Notes: generated by a model from the letters alone, not told the origin. A DNA stretch of 64,000 nt from Paralithodes platypus (GCA_032716605.1 CM064495.1:45840995-45904994), one strand, 5' to 3'; positions 1 to 10,858 are shown, numbered from the stretch's first letter. Made by a program: numbers and translations.

Positions 1-47
1 ATTATATCAAGATAACATAAATTTCCTTTTATTGGCATGATAAAGAT

Positions 48-254
48 GGTGTCACACGAGCGATTTTTCGGTAAATTTTTTACGAACAATTCTAGTCTGG
101 CAGCTTCAAAATTTAAGTTCCATATGATATAAGCTCCCTATTATAAACACACGTCCCTCTAGTTTCCGATTCCAATGTAAAAAAAACAAAAAACAATATT
201 ATGAGAATAAACTTGCTCCTCAAATATTGCCGGAAAATGCGCTCGTGTGACACC
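48..254. mobile_element. M3-family MITE, copy 1
   Basis: A short non-coding element with inverted ends: GGTGTCACACGAGCG on the left and its complement CGCTCGTGTGACACC on the right. Just inside the ends the left reads TTTTTCGG and the right CCGGAAAAT, so pairing continues imperfectly. The interior carries CTGGCAGC and CTAGTTTCC, which recur in the copy at 54455-54667. No frame inside resembles a transposase, so it would be non-autonomous. No target duplication is evident at the boundaries, and I cannot assign a superfamily. Confidence 0.7.
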
Positions 255-256
255 AC

Positions 257-613
257 CATAACATCTGCAATGGCTTGGGATTGAATGTTACTATTATATG
301 TGCCGATAGCATTGCTATTCATTATATGGATCACTGACAGCTGCAACCAAATATTTGTAAATTACTAGTCCTCTTGTTGGACTCCTGACAGGAAATGATT
401 AAATTAAACTAAAACAGGATAAATGTCGAAAAATGACGAATATGCACTATACACAATTAGTTTGTTTGTGTTTTTATAAGATAGTTTATAACTTGTTTTA
501 TTCCTAGAGGTCCCTCGTAAGTTCAATACTACCAATTAGTATTATAAACTTATCTTCTCACACTGATGGGGTTAAACAAATTGGCATACAAAAGTGATCC
601 ATGGTCCTCCTCC
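257..613. other. Unannotated AT-rich sequence
   Basis: No gene, RNA or repeat recognised. It lies between an M3 element and the first M1 element. Confidence 0.5.
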
Positions 614-983
614 TTAAGGGGAGATGGGTCGTCTTTGTGGTCCCCTTTCTCCCTCGTGTTAAGCCCCATTTGTTTTGAGATTATAAGACGTTCGGCCCAT
701 TAGTTTGACGAGTTTAACACCTTTCGCCCCATTTCGTTGTGAATGTTAAGACCTTTCGTGCCGTTTAGGTGTCGTTGTTTTCCTAGCGAGCGATAGCGAG
801 CTTGAAATTTTAAAAGGAACCGGCCTGGGGCCGGAATATTTTTCTACCGAAAAATGTACAAATTTATCTTGATGGGGGTCTAGAGGATGTTTTTCTAAGC
901 TTGAAGGAGGTGTAGCGAGAACACTAAGAAATAAAGGAATACACAAATTAATTGACCAAAAAAACGGCCCATCTCCTACTTAA
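614..983 (-). mobile_element. M1-family TTAA element, copy 1 (long subfamily)
   Basis: Starts TTAAGGGGAGATGGG and ends CCCATCTCCTACTTAA, an imperfect terminal inverted repeat bounded by TTAA. The internal core, read on the minus strand, carries the family hairpins: a self-complementary stretch around TTTCGGTAGAAAAA, a CCGGCC/GGCCGG stem and a GCTCGCTATCGCTCG-like stem. At about 370 bp it belongs to the longer, more diverged subfamily. It has no coding capacity. The TTAA ends suggest a piggyBac- or Kolobok-like mechanism; that is inference. Confidence 0.8.
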
Positions 984-1127
984 ATGACTGAGCTACGGAC
1001 TCCAACATGTTATATTGTAGGGTACATGAGCATGCTTAAAGTTTCACTGTTACTGTTTTTCCTGAAGATAATCGTAGCCCATAACAAACCAATACAATAC
1101 TTGCTCAACATCCTCAATGGTGGTGTC

Positions 1128-1504
1128 TTAAGGGGGTACTACTCGATTTTGTGGGCTACTAATTCATTTATTAATTTTTATTTATTTATTTAGTTTCATC
1201 GCTAGACGTCCATCAAGCTTAAACAAACACTCCCTAGACCCCCCCTTTAAAATAAAGTTGTACATTTTTCGACAGAAAAATGTCCCGGCCGAAGGCCGGT
1301 TCCTCTTAAAATTACAGGCTCGCTATCGCTCGCCAGGAAAAAATCGACACCTAAATGGCACGAAAAGTTTTGAAACTGACAACGAAATGGGACGAAAGGT
1401 ATTAAAATCGCCAAACTAATGAAAGGAACGTCTTAACATTTCAAAACAAATATGCTAAACATGAGGGAGAAGGGGGTCCAGAAAAAGCGAGTAGTGCCCC
1501 CTAA
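1128..1504 (+). mobile_element. M1-family TTAA element, copy 2 (long subfamily)
   Basis: Begins TTAAGGGGGTACTACTCG and ends GCCCCCTAA, where the last target site has mutated from TTAA to CTAA. The plus-strand core reads CCCGGCCGAAGGCCGG followed by GGCTCGCTATCGCTCGCC. A T-rich ATTTATTT stretch near the left end lengthens it relative to the 326-bp subfamily. It is non-coding. It lies 144 bp from copy 1 in opposite orientation. Confidence 0.8.
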
Positions 1505-1813
1505 GTGTTATATTAGCCGATACCCAAACGGATAACAAGAGTAATGGTCTCAGGAGGTCATTTCGCCAGCAAGTAATTTCGTCCACACTCGAGTTGCTTC
1601 ATTCTCTCTTGGAAGTCAGCTTGCTGGGTTACGTTAGTGCTGATTTACTAGAGCTGTTTGTTCCTGCAATATTGTTCAGCATGTCTGATCTGCCAGCTAT
1701 TGAAATTTACTGTTATAAGATTTCTGTCACTTTAACTAATCTACCGTCTAGTTTCGGATACTAGTGCAATATTGTCTCAACTTGTCAGAAATAATTGTGG
1801 ATAAATAGTTACC

Positions 1814-1850
<37 letters not shown>

Positions 1851-2563
1851 ACAGTATATATTGTATATGTAGGTAGGTAGATAAGTGATGTTTATAATAT
1901 CATACACAATAAATTATATCAACTTTCTTGTAACTATTTCAGATTTACACCAATGGAGAGTAGAAAAATAGGTGCGCAATAAACATGCTACAGTAATTAC
2001 GGTTCCCAGGAAACGTTGGCACTATTATCACAGTCCAACTTCCTCCTTTGAAGAAATGAAGACGGGCTGAAAAACTTACTGTTTTCACTTTGGAAACAAA
2101 AATAGACGAAAAAGAAGAACACCATTTAGACGCAATCGACCACAAAACTAGAATCAGAATCCGTCAGAAAATCCAGTAGCCTTACAAAAACGCCGCCCTC
2201 GTACTAAATTCTCACCTTAAAAACGCGAGCCAACACACTGACTTGGGGGGTTTAGAATTTTCTGGCTCTCCGGCCGCAAAATAATGAGTTCGGCTTAGCA
2301 ATAAAACCTATTTTTTTCCAGACACAAAAGGCATTTAGAACGATCTGAAATGAGTCATGGAACGATCGTGAATTATACCGGATTTGAAAATACTTTACGA
2401 TGGTCTATTTGTTACACCACCACCACTCCCCGCGAGAGAGAAAAAATATTCCACGGGTCCGAAATTTAATTAGGGAATTAACTCGAGGGCAAAAGTGTAG
2501 TTTGTGGGTTGTTGAGCTGCCTGCCAGGAGACTCAGACCCCCTCCCCCCCTTTATTCCTCCCC
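1505..2563. other. Mostly unique sequence with a probable M3 fragment and a CA/TA microsatellite
   Basis: Around 1684-1795 the motifs CTGCCAGC, GTCTAGTTTC and ACTAGTGCAATATT follow the same order as the interior of the M3 copy at 54455-54667, but no terminal repeats remain, so this is probably an eroded M3 fragment. A CA/TA microsatellite lies at 1812-1850. From 2200 to 2560 there is somewhat GC-richer unique DNA with a TGAGTCA (AP-1-like) match near 2351 that could be chance. No gene recognised. Confidence 0.4.
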
Positions 2564-2904
2564 TTAAGGGGGTAGTGCTTGGTTTTTGGTTGATATATTT
2601 ATTTTTAAATATATTTTTTAGTTTCCTCGCTAGACCTCAATCAAGCTTAGAAGAAAACAACCTAGACCCCCTTTCAAGATAAATTTTTAAATTTTTCGGC
2701 AGAAAAATGTCCCGGCCAAAGGCCGCTATCGCTTGCCAGGAAAAAATCGACACCTAAAGGGCACGAAAGGTCTTAATATTGACAACAAAATGAGGCGAAA
2801 AGTTTCAAAATCGCCAAGCTAACGGAACGAACGTCATGCTACGAAAGAACGAAATGCTAAACACGAGGGAGAAGGGGGTCCAGAAAAAGCGAGTACACCC
2901 TTAA
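2564..2904 (+). mobile_element. M1-family TTAA element, copy 3 (long subfamily, core deletion)
   Basis: Begins TTAAGGGGGTAGTGCTTGG and ends CACCCTTAA. The hairpin core is damaged: after CCCGGCCAAAGGCCG the sequence jumps directly to CTATCGCTTGCC, losing about 25 bases present in other copies. The left part matches the 24182 copy closely (same GTNNTGCTTGGTKTTTGGT start), placing both in the long subfamily. Confidence 0.8.
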
Positions 2905-3204
2905 CACTACTCCTCCTCCCCCCCCCCCCCACCCCCTAGATCACCCCCTAACATTACCCCTCGCCCCTCCTAGCTTAACCTGTCCCCTCTCCCCCAATCA
3001 CAAACCCACTTTTTTTGTCTCTAATTTTGTTTTATTTCATATATTTTTGCTTTACCCAGCCGATGTTGGACAATTTGTACACATAAAAGCATTGGCATTA
3101 GTCAAATCAACACAAAACCTAATATAGTATAAAGTCCATTATACTCAAAATCTATATGAACATACAAAAATATAATTATGGCAAGTCAATACTGTTCCAC
3201 TTTG
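2905..3204. other. Unannotated sequence with a C homopolymer run
   Basis: C-rich stretch near 2915-2930, then AT-rich unique DNA. No gene seen. Confidence 0.5.
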
Positions 3205-3530
3205 TTAAGGGGAGGTATTTAGTTTGTTCACTAGACCTCCATCAAGCTTAAAATTACACCCCCTTGAGTCCCTTTCAAGATAAATTTGTACATTTTTCGG
3301 TAGAAAAATGTCCCGGCCGAAGGCCGGTTCCTCTTAAATTACAGGCTCGCTATCGCTCGCCAGGATAAAATCGACACCTGAATTGCACGAAAGGTCTTAA
3401 TATAGGGTGAAAGTTCTTAAAATCGCTAAACTAATGGGGCAAACGTTTTATAATATCAAAAGCAATGGGGCTAAACATGAGGGAGAAAGGGGGCAAGACA
3501 AAAATCCCTCAAGTGGAGATCTCCCCTTAA
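3205..3530 (+). mobile_element. M1-family TTAA element, copy 4 (326-bp subfamily)
   Basis: Typical short-subfamily copy: TTAAGGGGAGGTATTTAG at the left, GGAGATCTCCCCTTAA at the right, core CCCGGCCGAAGGCCGG and GGCTCGCTATCGCTCGCC intact. It is nearly identical to the copies at 4684, 5782 (inverted), 25982 (inverted) and 31905, so this subfamily spread recently. Non-coding. Confidence 0.9.
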
Positions 3531-3638
3531 CTAACTATTCTTGTTTCTGCCATCAATATCATTAACCTCGCCGCTTTCTTTCTCCCTAACACACCTCTAC
3601 AAATAACATTAATCATTCACCCAAATGATAACATTTTA

Positions 3639-3730
3639 TAATAAATTGATTATATATAATAATAAATTGATTATATATAATAATAAATTGATTATATAGA
3701 ATACTAAATTGATTATATATATATATATAA
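3639..3730. repeat. 21-bp tandem repeat, 4 copies
   Basis: The motif AATAAATTGATTATATA recurs every 21 bp four times, then runs into an AT microsatellite. Confidence 0.85.
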
Positions 3731-3847
3731 TCAATTGTGACAGAGAACACTAACAGTCACATTATTAGTCTATTTAATCCATATAGAACGAAAACTGGGA
3801 AGGTGGGTGGGTTGATAGTGAGAAATAAGTTTATATTATTCACCTTC

Positions 3848-4181
3848 TTAAGGGGAGATTTCCACCTGGAGGATTTTTTTCTGGATCCCTTTTTCCCTCA
3901 TGTTTAGCCCCATTGCTTTTGAGATTTTAAGACGCTTGCCCCATTAGTTTGGCGATTTTAAGAACCCTCGCCCCATTTGTCAATTTTAAGACTATTCGCG
4001 CTATTTAGGTGTCAATTTTTTCCTGGCGAGCGATAGCGAGCCTGTAATTTAAGGGGAACCGGCCTTTGGCCGGGACATTTTTCTACCGAAAAATGTACAA
4101 ATTTATCTTGAAAGGGGGTCTAGGGGGAGTAATTTTAAGCTTGATGGAAGTCTAGGGGATCAACTAAAAACCTCCCCTTAA
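3848..4181 (-). mobile_element. M1-family TTAA element, copy 5
   Basis: Starts TTAAGGGGAGATTTCCACC and ends AACCTCCCCTTAA. Minus-strand core with both hairpin motifs present. It is more diverged than the 326-bp group and 334 bp long, suggesting an older insertion. Confidence 0.85.
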
Positions 4182-4683
4182 AGACAATCATTTAGTTATA
4201 TTTAATTCGCTATTCAAGTTGGAAAGCTCCACAAAGGTTGACATAAACAATAGGACCGAAAATAAAATAAACCAGTTGTTTTTAGCATTGTTAACAGTAC
4301 AACTCAGATTGATGAGAAATATCTATATAGTGAACTTTGCTAAAAGTACGTTTCTGACACCCTTTTCACCGATGTTGATTCCCACATGACGTCACGTGGG
4401 AACATTCGGTTGTCACAAAGAATCAAGAGGGCAAGAAGAGGGCGAGGTCTCCGGAACTGGCAGTAAAAATGGGTGCAGACAATAGCGGCCTAATCAGGAT
4501 ACATAAGTTACCCATGACTCTCTCTCAGCCATGACTCTCGTTTTCTGTCACTCCCTTCACCCTCAACACTCGCGACACTCAGGTGGGAAAATTGAAATAC
4601 GAATGTTAACAAGGACCGTAGTCATGCTACACTACTAAACAGCAAACACAAAACCAATATTATTTCAGTGCTATAAATAACTA
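4182..4683. other. Unique sequence between two M1 elements
   Basis: About 500 bp of non-repetitive DNA. It contains the palindromic site at 4379-4402 described separately. No open frame of note. Confidence 0.5.
4379..4402. promoter_or_regulatory. 24-bp near-perfect palindrome containing TGACGTCA
   Basis: Eleven of twelve base pairs are symmetric. The centre is TGACGTCA, the consensus cAMP-response element bound by CREB/ATF bZIP dimers, flanked by CCCAC and GTGGG arms; the right half also gives CACGTG, an E-box. This is a sequence match only; no promoter was identified nearby. Confidence 0.35.
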
Positions 4684-5010
4684 TTAAGGGGAGGTATTTA
4701 GTTTGTTCCCTAGACCTCCATCAAGCTTAAAATTACACCCCCTTGAGTCCCTTTCAAGATAAATTTGTACATTTTTCGGTAGAAAAATGTCCCGGCCGAA
4801 GGCCGGTTCCTCTTAAATTACAGGCTCGCTATCGCTCGCCAGGATAAAATTGACACCTGAATGGCACGAAAGGTCTTAATTATGGGGTGAAAGTTCTTAA
4901 AATCGCTAAACTAATGGGGCAAACGTTTTATAATATCAAAAGCAATGGGGCTAAACATGAGGGAGAAAGGGGTCAAGAAAAAAATCCCTCAAGTGGAGAT
5001 CTCCCCTTAA
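4684..5010 (+). mobile_element. M1-family TTAA element, copy 6 (326-bp subfamily)
   Basis: Left TTAAGGGGAGGTATTTAG, right GGAGATCTCCCCTTAA. Nearly identical to copy 4, differing by scattered substitutions such as AAAATTGACACC for AAAATCGACACC. Confidence 0.9.
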
Positions 5011-5604
5011 TGAGTGCATACAATACAGTATATAAATACTACTAGAAATACAATACAATAAACTAAAGAACATATTACTGATAGTCTACAGTTTGTATAA
5101 GATTGTTGAAGGAATTATGAGATTTTAAGAAATGGAAATTCTGCGCAGTAATAAATAAAATTTATCAATTAGAGGGTCTGATTTACAAGCAGTTACAAAT
5201 AAAATATATTGAAGTAAAAGCAACTCCTCAGAGTTAAACATAAAGACACTTGTGTAGTTAACAGTAATAGTCAACGTATATCATGTGTATTATCATAAAT
5301 CATATACCGGTATTATGTTTACTGGATTATAAAACCATCTGGACAAATACAAATCAATATATAACATATAGTTATCTCAAATCAATATATAACATATAGT
5401 TATCTCAAATCTCAACGCTTGTAATAACGTGGAGAAGAATACTCTAACACTTGCAAGTAAGTGTTCTTACTTGGCCATTATTATTCATGGTAATCACCGA
5501 GTAATTAAGATGGTGACAAGATAATTTCTCGTCAGCTAACATAAAGAATTGAAAACAAAAATGAAAATACATATGAATAAAAAAAAAAAAATCACTTTTC
5601 CCTT
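5011..5604. other. AT-rich sequence with a 28-bp tandem duplication
   Basis: AT-rich unique DNA. At 5351-5406 the block AAATCAATATATAACATATA plus 8 bases occurs twice in tandem (period 28). A poly-A run lies near 5580. No gene. Confidence 0.6.
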
Positions 5605-6132
5605 ATAATTCGCTCCATTAGTTTGGCGAGTTTTAAAGACCTTTCGTGCCATATAGGTGTCGATATTTTCCTGGCGGGCGATAGCAGGCCTGCAATTTAG
5701 GAGGAATCGGCCTTTGGCCAAAGCATTTTTCTGCCGAAAAATGCAAAATATTTATCTCTTAAGGAGGGTCTTTAGGGTTCTTTAAGGGGAGATCTCCACT
5801 TGAGGGATTTTTTTCTTGACCCCTTTCTCCCTCATGTTTAGCCCCATTGCTTTTGATATTATAAAACGTTTGCCCCATTAATTTAGCGATTTTAAGAACT
5901 TTCACCCCATATTAAGGCCTTTCGTGCAATTCAGGTGTCGATTTTATCCTGGCGAGCGATAGCGAGCCTGTAATTTAAGAGGAACCGGCCTCTGGCCGGG
6001 ACATTTTTCTACCGAAAAATGTACAAATTTATCTTGAAAGGGACTCAAGGGAGTGTAATTTTAAGCTTGATGGAGGTCTAGGGAACAAACTAAATACCTC
6101 CCCTTAAGCTTGACGGAGGTCTAGGGAAGAAC
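5605..6132 (-). mobile_element. Older truncated M1 copy, split by a younger M1 insertion
   Basis: Positions 5605-5781 match the family interior (CCATTAGTTTGGCGAG, CTTTCGTGCCAT, the GGCGGGCGATAGC stem, CGGCCTTTGGCC, TTTTTCTGCCGAAAAATG). Positions 6108-6132 (GCTTGACGGAGGTCTAGG) continue it to the right. The break falls at the family's internal TTTTAAGCTTGATGG, exactly at TTAA, where the element at 5782-6107 sits. The left end is truncated or eroded. Confidence 0.85.
5782..6107 (-). mobile_element. M1-family TTAA element, copy 8, nested in another M1 copy
   Basis: A complete 326-bp copy: TTAAGGGGAGATCTCCAC to TACCTCCCCTTAA. TTAA occurs at both junctions with the split host copy, whereas the uninterrupted family sequence has a single TTAA there. 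This is direct sequence evidence that the family inserts at TTAA and duplicates it. Confidence 0.92.
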
Positions 6133-6504
6133 AAACATATACCGGTAATATTAATAATGACAATAATAATATACACATAAATATAAATCGAACCTTAAAA
6201 CATATTCTTAGTCAAAAGGCTAAGATTTGTGGTTGACGATGCTAATGACATAAATAATTATAAATGGGCGCTCTCAGAGAAAGTAACATGAAACTGTAAA
6301 AAATAATAAATGTGGAGAACAAGAGTGTGAGGAGTTACAGGCCCGTTTCTCAGATCATTTTATATATAGCAACTTTCCTGGCAATATTTCCGGGGTATAT
6401 TACATTATAATCGGCAACTAAACAGCCAATAGATTATTTTCAGCGACCTATTTCTTATAAATATTAAACGTTAATGCTATAAGACTAACATTGCCTACTA
6501 ATAA

Positions 6505-6507
<3 letters not shown>
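6133..6507. other. Unannotated AT-rich sequence
   Basis: No repeat or gene recognised between the nested M1 pair and the CA microsatellite. Confidence 0.5.

Positions 6508-6556
<49 letters not shown>
6508..6556. repeat. (CA)n microsatellite
   Basis: About 24 uninterrupted AC/CA dinucleotides. Cys-Val frames across it on the minus strand are artefacts. Confidence 0.95.
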
Positions 6557-6557
<1 letters not shown>

Positions 6558-6837
6558 CTGATAAGGACAAAAGAAAAGCATATGACTGAAAATAAAAGAC
6601 TGGGAGAATAATGGAGACATAAATAAGAAATAAGTGTGGACTGTCCATCACGGGACTGGAGAGTATGGGAAGTAACCGATGGAAAAAGTGCAGACGGAAA
6701 TGAAAGTGAGCAAAACAAGACATTTCTTGCAGTTATCCCTATGATAAAGAAAACGCTACCATATATATATATATATTACGATATTCAATCCAGTCTTGAG
6801 CAATGATTAAGCTTTACAACGCAGTGGATTCAGAAAG

Positions 6838-6877
6838 TGTGTGTGTGTGTGTGTTAGTGTGTGTGTCTGTGTGTGTT
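6838..6877. repeat. (GT)n microsatellite, interrupted
   Basis: GT dinucleotides with TTAGT and CTGT interruptions. Confidence 0.9.
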
Positions 6878-8879
6878 TTAGGATGCTGTTCGGTTGATTC
6901 GAGAAGAGGATGAGCCACCTGCACCCATAAGGACAGTGAAAGAGGAGGCTATAAAGGCAGTTAGGTATACTCGCTAACTCTTCCTCCCTCCCCGACCACC
7001 ACACACGCCAGCACCGCCCTCCTACCCTGCCTTCACTCACCCTCTCTTTAGACCCGCAGGTATAAATGTCATCTTCATGTCCAGGTATAAATCTGCGCCA
7101 GCGTAATAACAAAGTCTATTTCACCGGTGCGCCCTCAAAAGCCGCAACAAAACCCCCGTCCGTAAAACCAAAGGCATGACGCCCTAAATCATGCACTCCG
7201 CTCTTCTCCCCCCCCCCCCCCCCACCACCAAAAAGGCAAGACCGATTTTTTATGAACGCTCTGCTAAGTCTGATGTATAAAAGGACCAAGCATCGATAAA
7301 TCTGGTGGGCCATTTCGACTCCAGGTTGGCCTCACTGTGACGGCCCGGCACACGAGTTGATTTAATGCAACCCAGATCTCACTATTCGTGGTCTAAATAT
7401 GGCAACACCTACATTAGTTATTCTATCCACCAGGCCTAATCTAAACTAGTCAAATATATTCCAGTCCGTTCCATATCTATATTAATAAATGCAAATCAAT
7501 AGTAATAAGCACATCCGAGCAGTATTTATGTGTAGAGTCAGTCGGACGAGATACAGTGACTACATATGTACAACTGGTTAGAACTCAGTTGTATTAATTA
7601 AACTGGCGGTCCGGCAAGGCTAACTTATCGGTAGTAAACGCCAGCTTGTCTCCAACCTTGGTGCTGCTCTCCAACCGTCTGGCCATAACCCCACTCAACC
7701 CCCCTGCCGAGTCTACCATCCAATAATGATAAACAAACCGATGGGCGATACCCGCACTCGAACACTTCCCATAAACGCTATATCAAAAGGTCCACTTGAT
7801 TCTATACACCCCTCTGATTTTTAAAAGCCTGTCTGGGCCTCTCGTGTCCAAAATTTTCCCGAGACTGGGTCAACCAAACGTGAGGTCGTAAAACTGGACC
7901 AGGCCTTGGCAACGCTGGGAGCAGTTAGCGACGGTGGCTGTTTTCTAGCGGGGGCCAAGAAGGGAAGGATCCTAGCCACGAATAAAGAACAGTCAGCCGC
8001 TAGATCTCGGCCGCATAAAAGCTCAGCAAAAAAATATCAATCTTATCTAAGCTAACCCACTCCTCGCAACCGTCCTTACCGAACCTATTTCCCTAACCTA
8101 AACTACTCTCCACGGCCGATTTCCCTAAGAGGTAGAGTTATCTTCGTCCGACTCTTCCCAAAGGCCGAATTCTCCTGATACCCTAGCTACACTTCCCATG
8201 GCAATACAAAAAGTTCACTCTCAGGACCCGGATGGTACAGGGAGAGAAGGCAGTGAATGAGAGTTTTTAGGAGCTCCAGAGTTCACTGATATCGAGTGCT
8301 TCAAGTGTGTGAATGTAATCGACACCTTCATTGAGTTTGGTGAGTTTACGATATGGTGCCACATATGTATTTTCACCGGTAAAAGAGGAAAGTGGGTGGT
8401 GTGGAACAAATTGACAGTCAATAAAACAGAATGAAAGAAATTCTGATCACGGGGTGGCATAGTCAAAGCTTAGTATGGGGTTAATGGCATAGCAGCCTAC
8501 GAGGTAAAGTATGCCAAAGCACGAAGTCACGGGTTAGTACCGGTAACTGACACAAGCCATGACCGTTGATCAGACAAAATGTATCATAACAAGTAAGACA
8601 AGGCTAACTAATACATTCCTATTAATTAACAAAAAGTCATGCATGCACTCACGAGCAGACATAATCCCCCCCCCCCCAACCCCCCACTCTTCCCTTCCCA
8701 CCGACACACACATTCTCTCTCTCACTTTCAAGATAGATTTATACATACACTAACAGGAATAGACACAATTAGGGTCTTCATACGTGTCTTTCAAAGAGAT
8801 GATTAGCTTCAAGCAGCTTCGTAGGTTTAAGTAGATCTGTAGATCCGTGCTGTTCACTGTAATCCTGTGTAAACAAGAA
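6878..8879. other. GC-richer unique region, no gene identified
   Basis: This is the longest stretch of relatively GC-rich, non-repetitive DNA in the window, most marked at 7600-8220. C runs occur at 7207-7222 and 8668-8677. Neither strand gives a long frame with recognisable protein composition. It could hold an untranslated exon or regulatory DNA, but nothing in the sequence proves that. Confidence 0.4.
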
Positions 8880-8898
8880 CGCGATAAGTAAGAAATAT

Positions 8899-8970
8899 CG
8901 AGAGAGAGAGAGAGGGAGGGGGGAAGAGAGAGAGAGAGAGAGAGAGAGAAGGGAGGGGGGGGAGAGAGAG
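8899..8970. repeat. GA/G-rich simple repeat
   Basis: GAGAGA tracts alternating with GGGAGGGGGG. The Ser-Leu minus-strand frames are artefacts. Confidence 0.9.
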
Positions 8971-9245
8971 TCTGCTTCCTCATATATCCAACACGATCGT
9001 ACGTCACTCATGTTCCGCACCGAAGAACCGTCAAGTAAGCAGTGCTTTAGTTTAGCTAGCTTTAGCTAGCTATAGCTCGCTCTCGCTCTCTCTATCTATC
9101 TCTCTGGCAAGCAAGCATAATTATCAGCCACACATTCTTCCCCATCTTCCTAGAGACCCTTTAGCAAACAGGGGCTGGACAACTGATGAACCTGATAGGC
9201 TCCGGTGCTTTTCTCTATGATATTAGGTTACTATATGTAATGGTA

Positions 9246-9463
9246 TTAACCCTTTCATTCTTGGGGGACGCTTTTTCTTATAATTTTGGCAAATCATTAG
9301 ACGATTTCACTCATATTTGGAAGGCCCTCTAGAAATCAAAAAGGTAAAATTTATCTCAATTAACCCTCCAACTCCAAAATTCCATTCCGAACTGAATAAA
9401 AATCGTCTGCTATTAGCCAGAACAAATTATAAGAAACGCGTACTCGTATCTTGAAAGGATTAA
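9246..9463. mobile_element. M2-family TTAA element, copy 1 (diverged)
   Basis: Left TTAACCCTTTCATTCTTGG; right end CTTGAAAGGATTAA, an imperfect inverted repeat bounded by TTAA. The interior contains TTAGACGATTT, CTCTAGAAATCAAAAAGG and TATCTCAATTAA, shared in the same order with the copies at 46508 and 63414. The TTAA-CCC start is typical of piggyBac-type non-autonomous elements (established); assignment here is inference. Confidence 0.65.
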
Positions 9464-10521
9464 GTGCCTTGATCATTATAAACTAGTATTAACACAGAAT
9501 TCTGGCAATTTTTCCAATTTCCAATTTAGCTTTAGTAATAATATACACAAACTGACTTACACTGGGATTTTTTTTACGAAATTACCTTAATCAGTCATGG
9601 GCTATTAATTCAATATTTTTGTAACTAAATCCACATAAAATTATTTAATGCAAATAATACTTTGTATGCAGGCTGGTAAACCCTGACGATTTAGATGGAA
9701 GACTGGATTTAATATGAAAATGAACATGCAGACAATAATTAAATGCAAATATCATGTTATACAGGCTGGCAAATCATGACAATATATATTTAAGAATGGA
9801 CTGATTATGAAAATGGATACCAGAAAATGTATATGAATTTGCAGTGCTTAGGCCATGGTATCACTTCCAAATATATACCGCTAATTATAACTCTAAAATA
9901 TCACATCAACTTTGCATACTTTATAGTCATTACTAGAAGGACTTGGGCTTAGGGACTGGGTTTGTCTTCCAGATTATATTATGTAGCATCAGGATCAGAA
10001 AAATAAGACCAAATTCGAAACTCCATTACAGACAAAAATACTATCATTCTCATAAAGCACAATCACAATTAGTGAAAATATTGGTAACAATTGCTTACGG
10101 ATAATTACGTTATGTATTGTTTATATCAAAGTTGCCAAGTTCCAATACATATTCTACCTCCACGAAATGTACTCACAAGTCATTCTAAAAGACGTTCGTG
10201 ACTAACAATACGGACGATAAATTTGAAGTGCCAGTATTATTTTTATACCAATCTACGTTGTGTATTACATCAATAAATGGTATAATTTACATTTCAATTT
10301 ATGCTAGGTAATTATGTCAAACAATGCCCGTATTATTTATCATTACATCATACTGCGATATGTGTCATAGTTTCAAACATGCTGCGGTATTACATAAGTG
10401 GCACATCAAACTATGCTTAGCGTATGCGTATATAAGCCCTGAAATAGCGTCACACTCATTGACAGCTGCACAAATGTCTGTAATTGGTCGTGAGTTCCTT
10501 TACAATCGTGAAAGAAAGAGC
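9464..10521. other. Unannotated AT-rich sequence
   Basis: Roughly 1 kb of unique DNA. A short local duplication built on CAGGCTGG(T/C)AAA recurs near 9670 and 9763. No gene recognised. Confidence 0.5.
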
Positions 10522-10541
10522 GTGTGTGTGTGTGTGTGTGT
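10522..10541. repeat. (GT)n microsatellite
   Basis: About ten GT units, followed within 60 bp by a perfect inverted repeat. Confidence 0.9.
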
Positions 10542-10595
10542 ACAAAGGAAGTACAAAGGAAATCAAGCAACAACAGATCTAGTGACCCTTCTAGG

Positions 10596-10640
10596 TTGAT
10601 CCTCAGTGTTTTGTGTTTCCTCCAAAACACTGAGGATCAA
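10596..10640. repeat. Perfect 18-bp inverted repeat (hairpin)
   Basis: The left arm TTGATCCTCAGTGTTTTG (10596-10613) is exactly complementary to CAAAACACTGAGGATCAA (10623-10640), with a 9-nt loop. It lies between two TG microsatellites (10522-10541 and 10650-10682). No terminator or RNA gene context is evident. Confidence 0.9.
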
Positions 10641-10649
10641 GTGTCCAAA

Positions 10650-10682
<33 letters not shown>
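10650..10682. repeat. (TG)n microsatellite
   Basis: About sixteen TG units starting 10 bp after the fold-back. Confidence 0.95.
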
Positions 10683-10683
<1 letters not shown>

Positions 10684-10763
10684 TCATAATTGTAGTTTGA
10701 CAGGAATTGAGTTTTTGGATCGTATTGTCCCGCTTCCTAGACATTATTATCAGTGACAACTAC

Positions 10764-10858
10764 CCATCTCCTTGCTCAAAGGAGATGGTAACCGCCGGCT
10801 ATGTCTCAGAAAACCTTCATTAACCTTAGCGAGATTTGAACCCTGGCCTGCTGGGCAT
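10764..10858 (-). mobile_element. Possible SINE tail with tRNA B-box and a small hairpin
   Basis: On the minus strand GGCCAGGGTTCAAATCTCGC contains a match to the RNA polymerase III B box (GTTCAAATC). Downstream on that strand lies CCATCTCCTT-5 nt-AAGGAGATGG, a 10-bp perfect hairpin (10764-10788). The A-box side is replaced by a TG microsatellite (10862-10883), so the head is incomplete. Confidence 0.4.

Noticed and set aside
2351..2357. AP-1 site TGAGTCA
   Set aside because: A single 7-mer is expected by chance in a window this size.
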